From NCBI RefSeq assembly GCF_003148825.1, contig NZ_QGGZ01000026.1, positions 1-44,981 on the forward strand: DNA of 44,981 nt, written 5' to 3'. Position numbers and translations under genes: made by a program. This DNA comes from Streptomyces sp. CG 926. Lineage in GTDB: Bacteria; Actinomycetota; Actinomycetes; Streptomycetales; Streptomycetaceae. This document shows, one piece after another, positions 44,353 through 44,981 of this stretch (its first letter is position 1; each line of letters starts with the position of its first letter). The notes below the pieces were generated by a model. That model had not been told where the DNA came from. It was given only the letters and a program-made list of their open reading frames with translations, and did no database searches.

Positions 44353-44659
44353 CAGCTAAGGCTTGATCGGACGGCCGGTTACGAAGCAGATATTTTGTGA
44401 CTGGGTCAGGCTTGGACAGAGTGGCGCTGGTTCAGAAACGCCCCTTTGCAGAATTCGCCTGCGGTGGTTGTATTTGGCATTCGATCGAGGGCGATTCGGT
44501 ATTTGCTGTGAGTGCCTTACGGGGGTCCGGTAATGAAGGCTTCCTTTCTTGGCGATCTATATGGTATAGACCATTGAGTGTGGCGGTTGAGGGTGACTGT
44601 TACTTTGCGTAGCGGGATGGACATGGTGGGGCCGGCGACCATGCTACTACCGAGAGGGA
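44353..44659. other. Gene-free subtelomeric spacer
   Basis: About 300 bases of lower GC. A 71-codon open frame from 44397 has no ribosome-binding site and no recognisable content. No hairpin of telomere type is seen until 44660. Confidence 0.45.
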
Positions 44660-44981
44660 GCGCGCAGCGCGACCGGCAGAACCTCGGCCCCGCAGGGGCC
44701 ACACCCCGATATTCGCTCCTGACACACAGTCACAGCAGACCTGACACACCTTTAAAACTCTTCTGAGCAGCTAGAATTAAGCCGACGGAAACCCTGCGGC
44801 AGCCCCGTCCATTGCCAGCCGGCCACCGCGGACCGGTAGTCCCCGAACGGACCGGGACCACCCCACCGTCACCGCAGGTGACGGCCCATCGGGCCCACTC
44901 AGCCCGGCGTCGCGCAGCGACGCAGCCACCTTGGGAGTGACGCAGTCACTCCGCGTCGTGTCTCCGCAGGAGACCGCGCGC
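44660..44981. repeat. Telomere of a linear replicon: array of GCA-loop hairpins
   Basis: Perfect stems with a GCA loop occur at 44660-44670 (4 bp), 44686-44700 (6 bp), 44866-44884 (8 bp), 44907-44923 (7 bp), 44934-44952 (8 bp) and 44960-44974 (6 bp). A further 5-bp stem with loop atc is at 44883-44895. The last six bases are gcgcgc. Streptomyces telomeres are known for such purine-sheared GCA loops, which fold the single-stranded 3' overhang. Read inward on the complementary strand the end starts gcgcgcggtctcctgcgg, unlike the archetypal start cccgcggagcggg. The spacing and density of stems rise toward the edge, so the window edge is at or very near the true end. Confidence 0.85.

Noticed and set aside
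44397..44612. 71-codon open frame in the subtelomeric spacer
   Set aside because: No ribosome-binding site, GTG start, and no recognisable protein features.

Overview
The window is very GC-rich with Streptomyces-like codon use, and its right edge looks like the physical end of a linear replicon (chromosome arm or linear plasmid). The last ~320 bases are packed with perfect hairpins closed by a GCA trinucleotide loop. Two pairs of telomere-replication genes (tap-like plus tpg-like) lie in the right 27 kb. The left edge cuts into a large nonribosomal peptide synthetase (NRPS) gene.

Left third (1-18.2 kb): right flank of an NRPS cluster. It holds the C-terminal 2,644 residues of the synthetase (partial A-T, C-A-T, C-A-T-TE), a small unknown protein, an ABC exporter, an MbtH chaperone, a PLP-dependent threonine-dehydratase-like enzyme and a LuxR-type regulator on the minus strand, a small unknown protein, and a secreted peptide with four DDSGWQ repeats. 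Then come a ParB/StrR-like regulator, prephenate dehydrogenase and a siderophore-interacting flavoprotein. The middle adenylation domain has the textbook aspartate code. The last one is unclear but partly resembles hydroxyphenylglycine codes, which would fit the StrR-like regulator and prephenate dehydrogenase.

Middle (18.2-34.6 kb): an internal tap-like/tpg-like pair (tap split in two overlapping genes), a PucR-type regulator, an MFS exporter, an operon of GadC-like antiporter, small membrane protein and M20 peptidase, CsbD, a small domain-of-unknown-function protein, an Imm5-like immunity protein and glutamate decarboxylase. Three decayed genes lie here (HNH endonuclease, SpoIIE-type phosphatase, an unknown protein), as expected for a subtelomeric arm.

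Right end (34.6-44.98 kb): a block with one DDE transposase of the TniA/Mu class and three related AAA+ ATPases, two of them fused to N-terminal DNA-binding regions, directly upstream of a second tap-tpg pair. After it come a strong hairpin, three small or unknown genes, and the telomere.

The most interesting signals are: (i) tap-like proteins carrying motifs A, B and C of protein-primed family-B DNA polymerases, next to putative terminal proteins; (ii) a telomere sequence that does not start like the archetypal Streptomyces end; (iii) a telomere-adjacent transposase with three ATPases; (iv) the DDSGWQ repeat peptide with a 15-C tract in its gene. Coordinates of hairpins and starts were counted by hand and may be off by a base or two.
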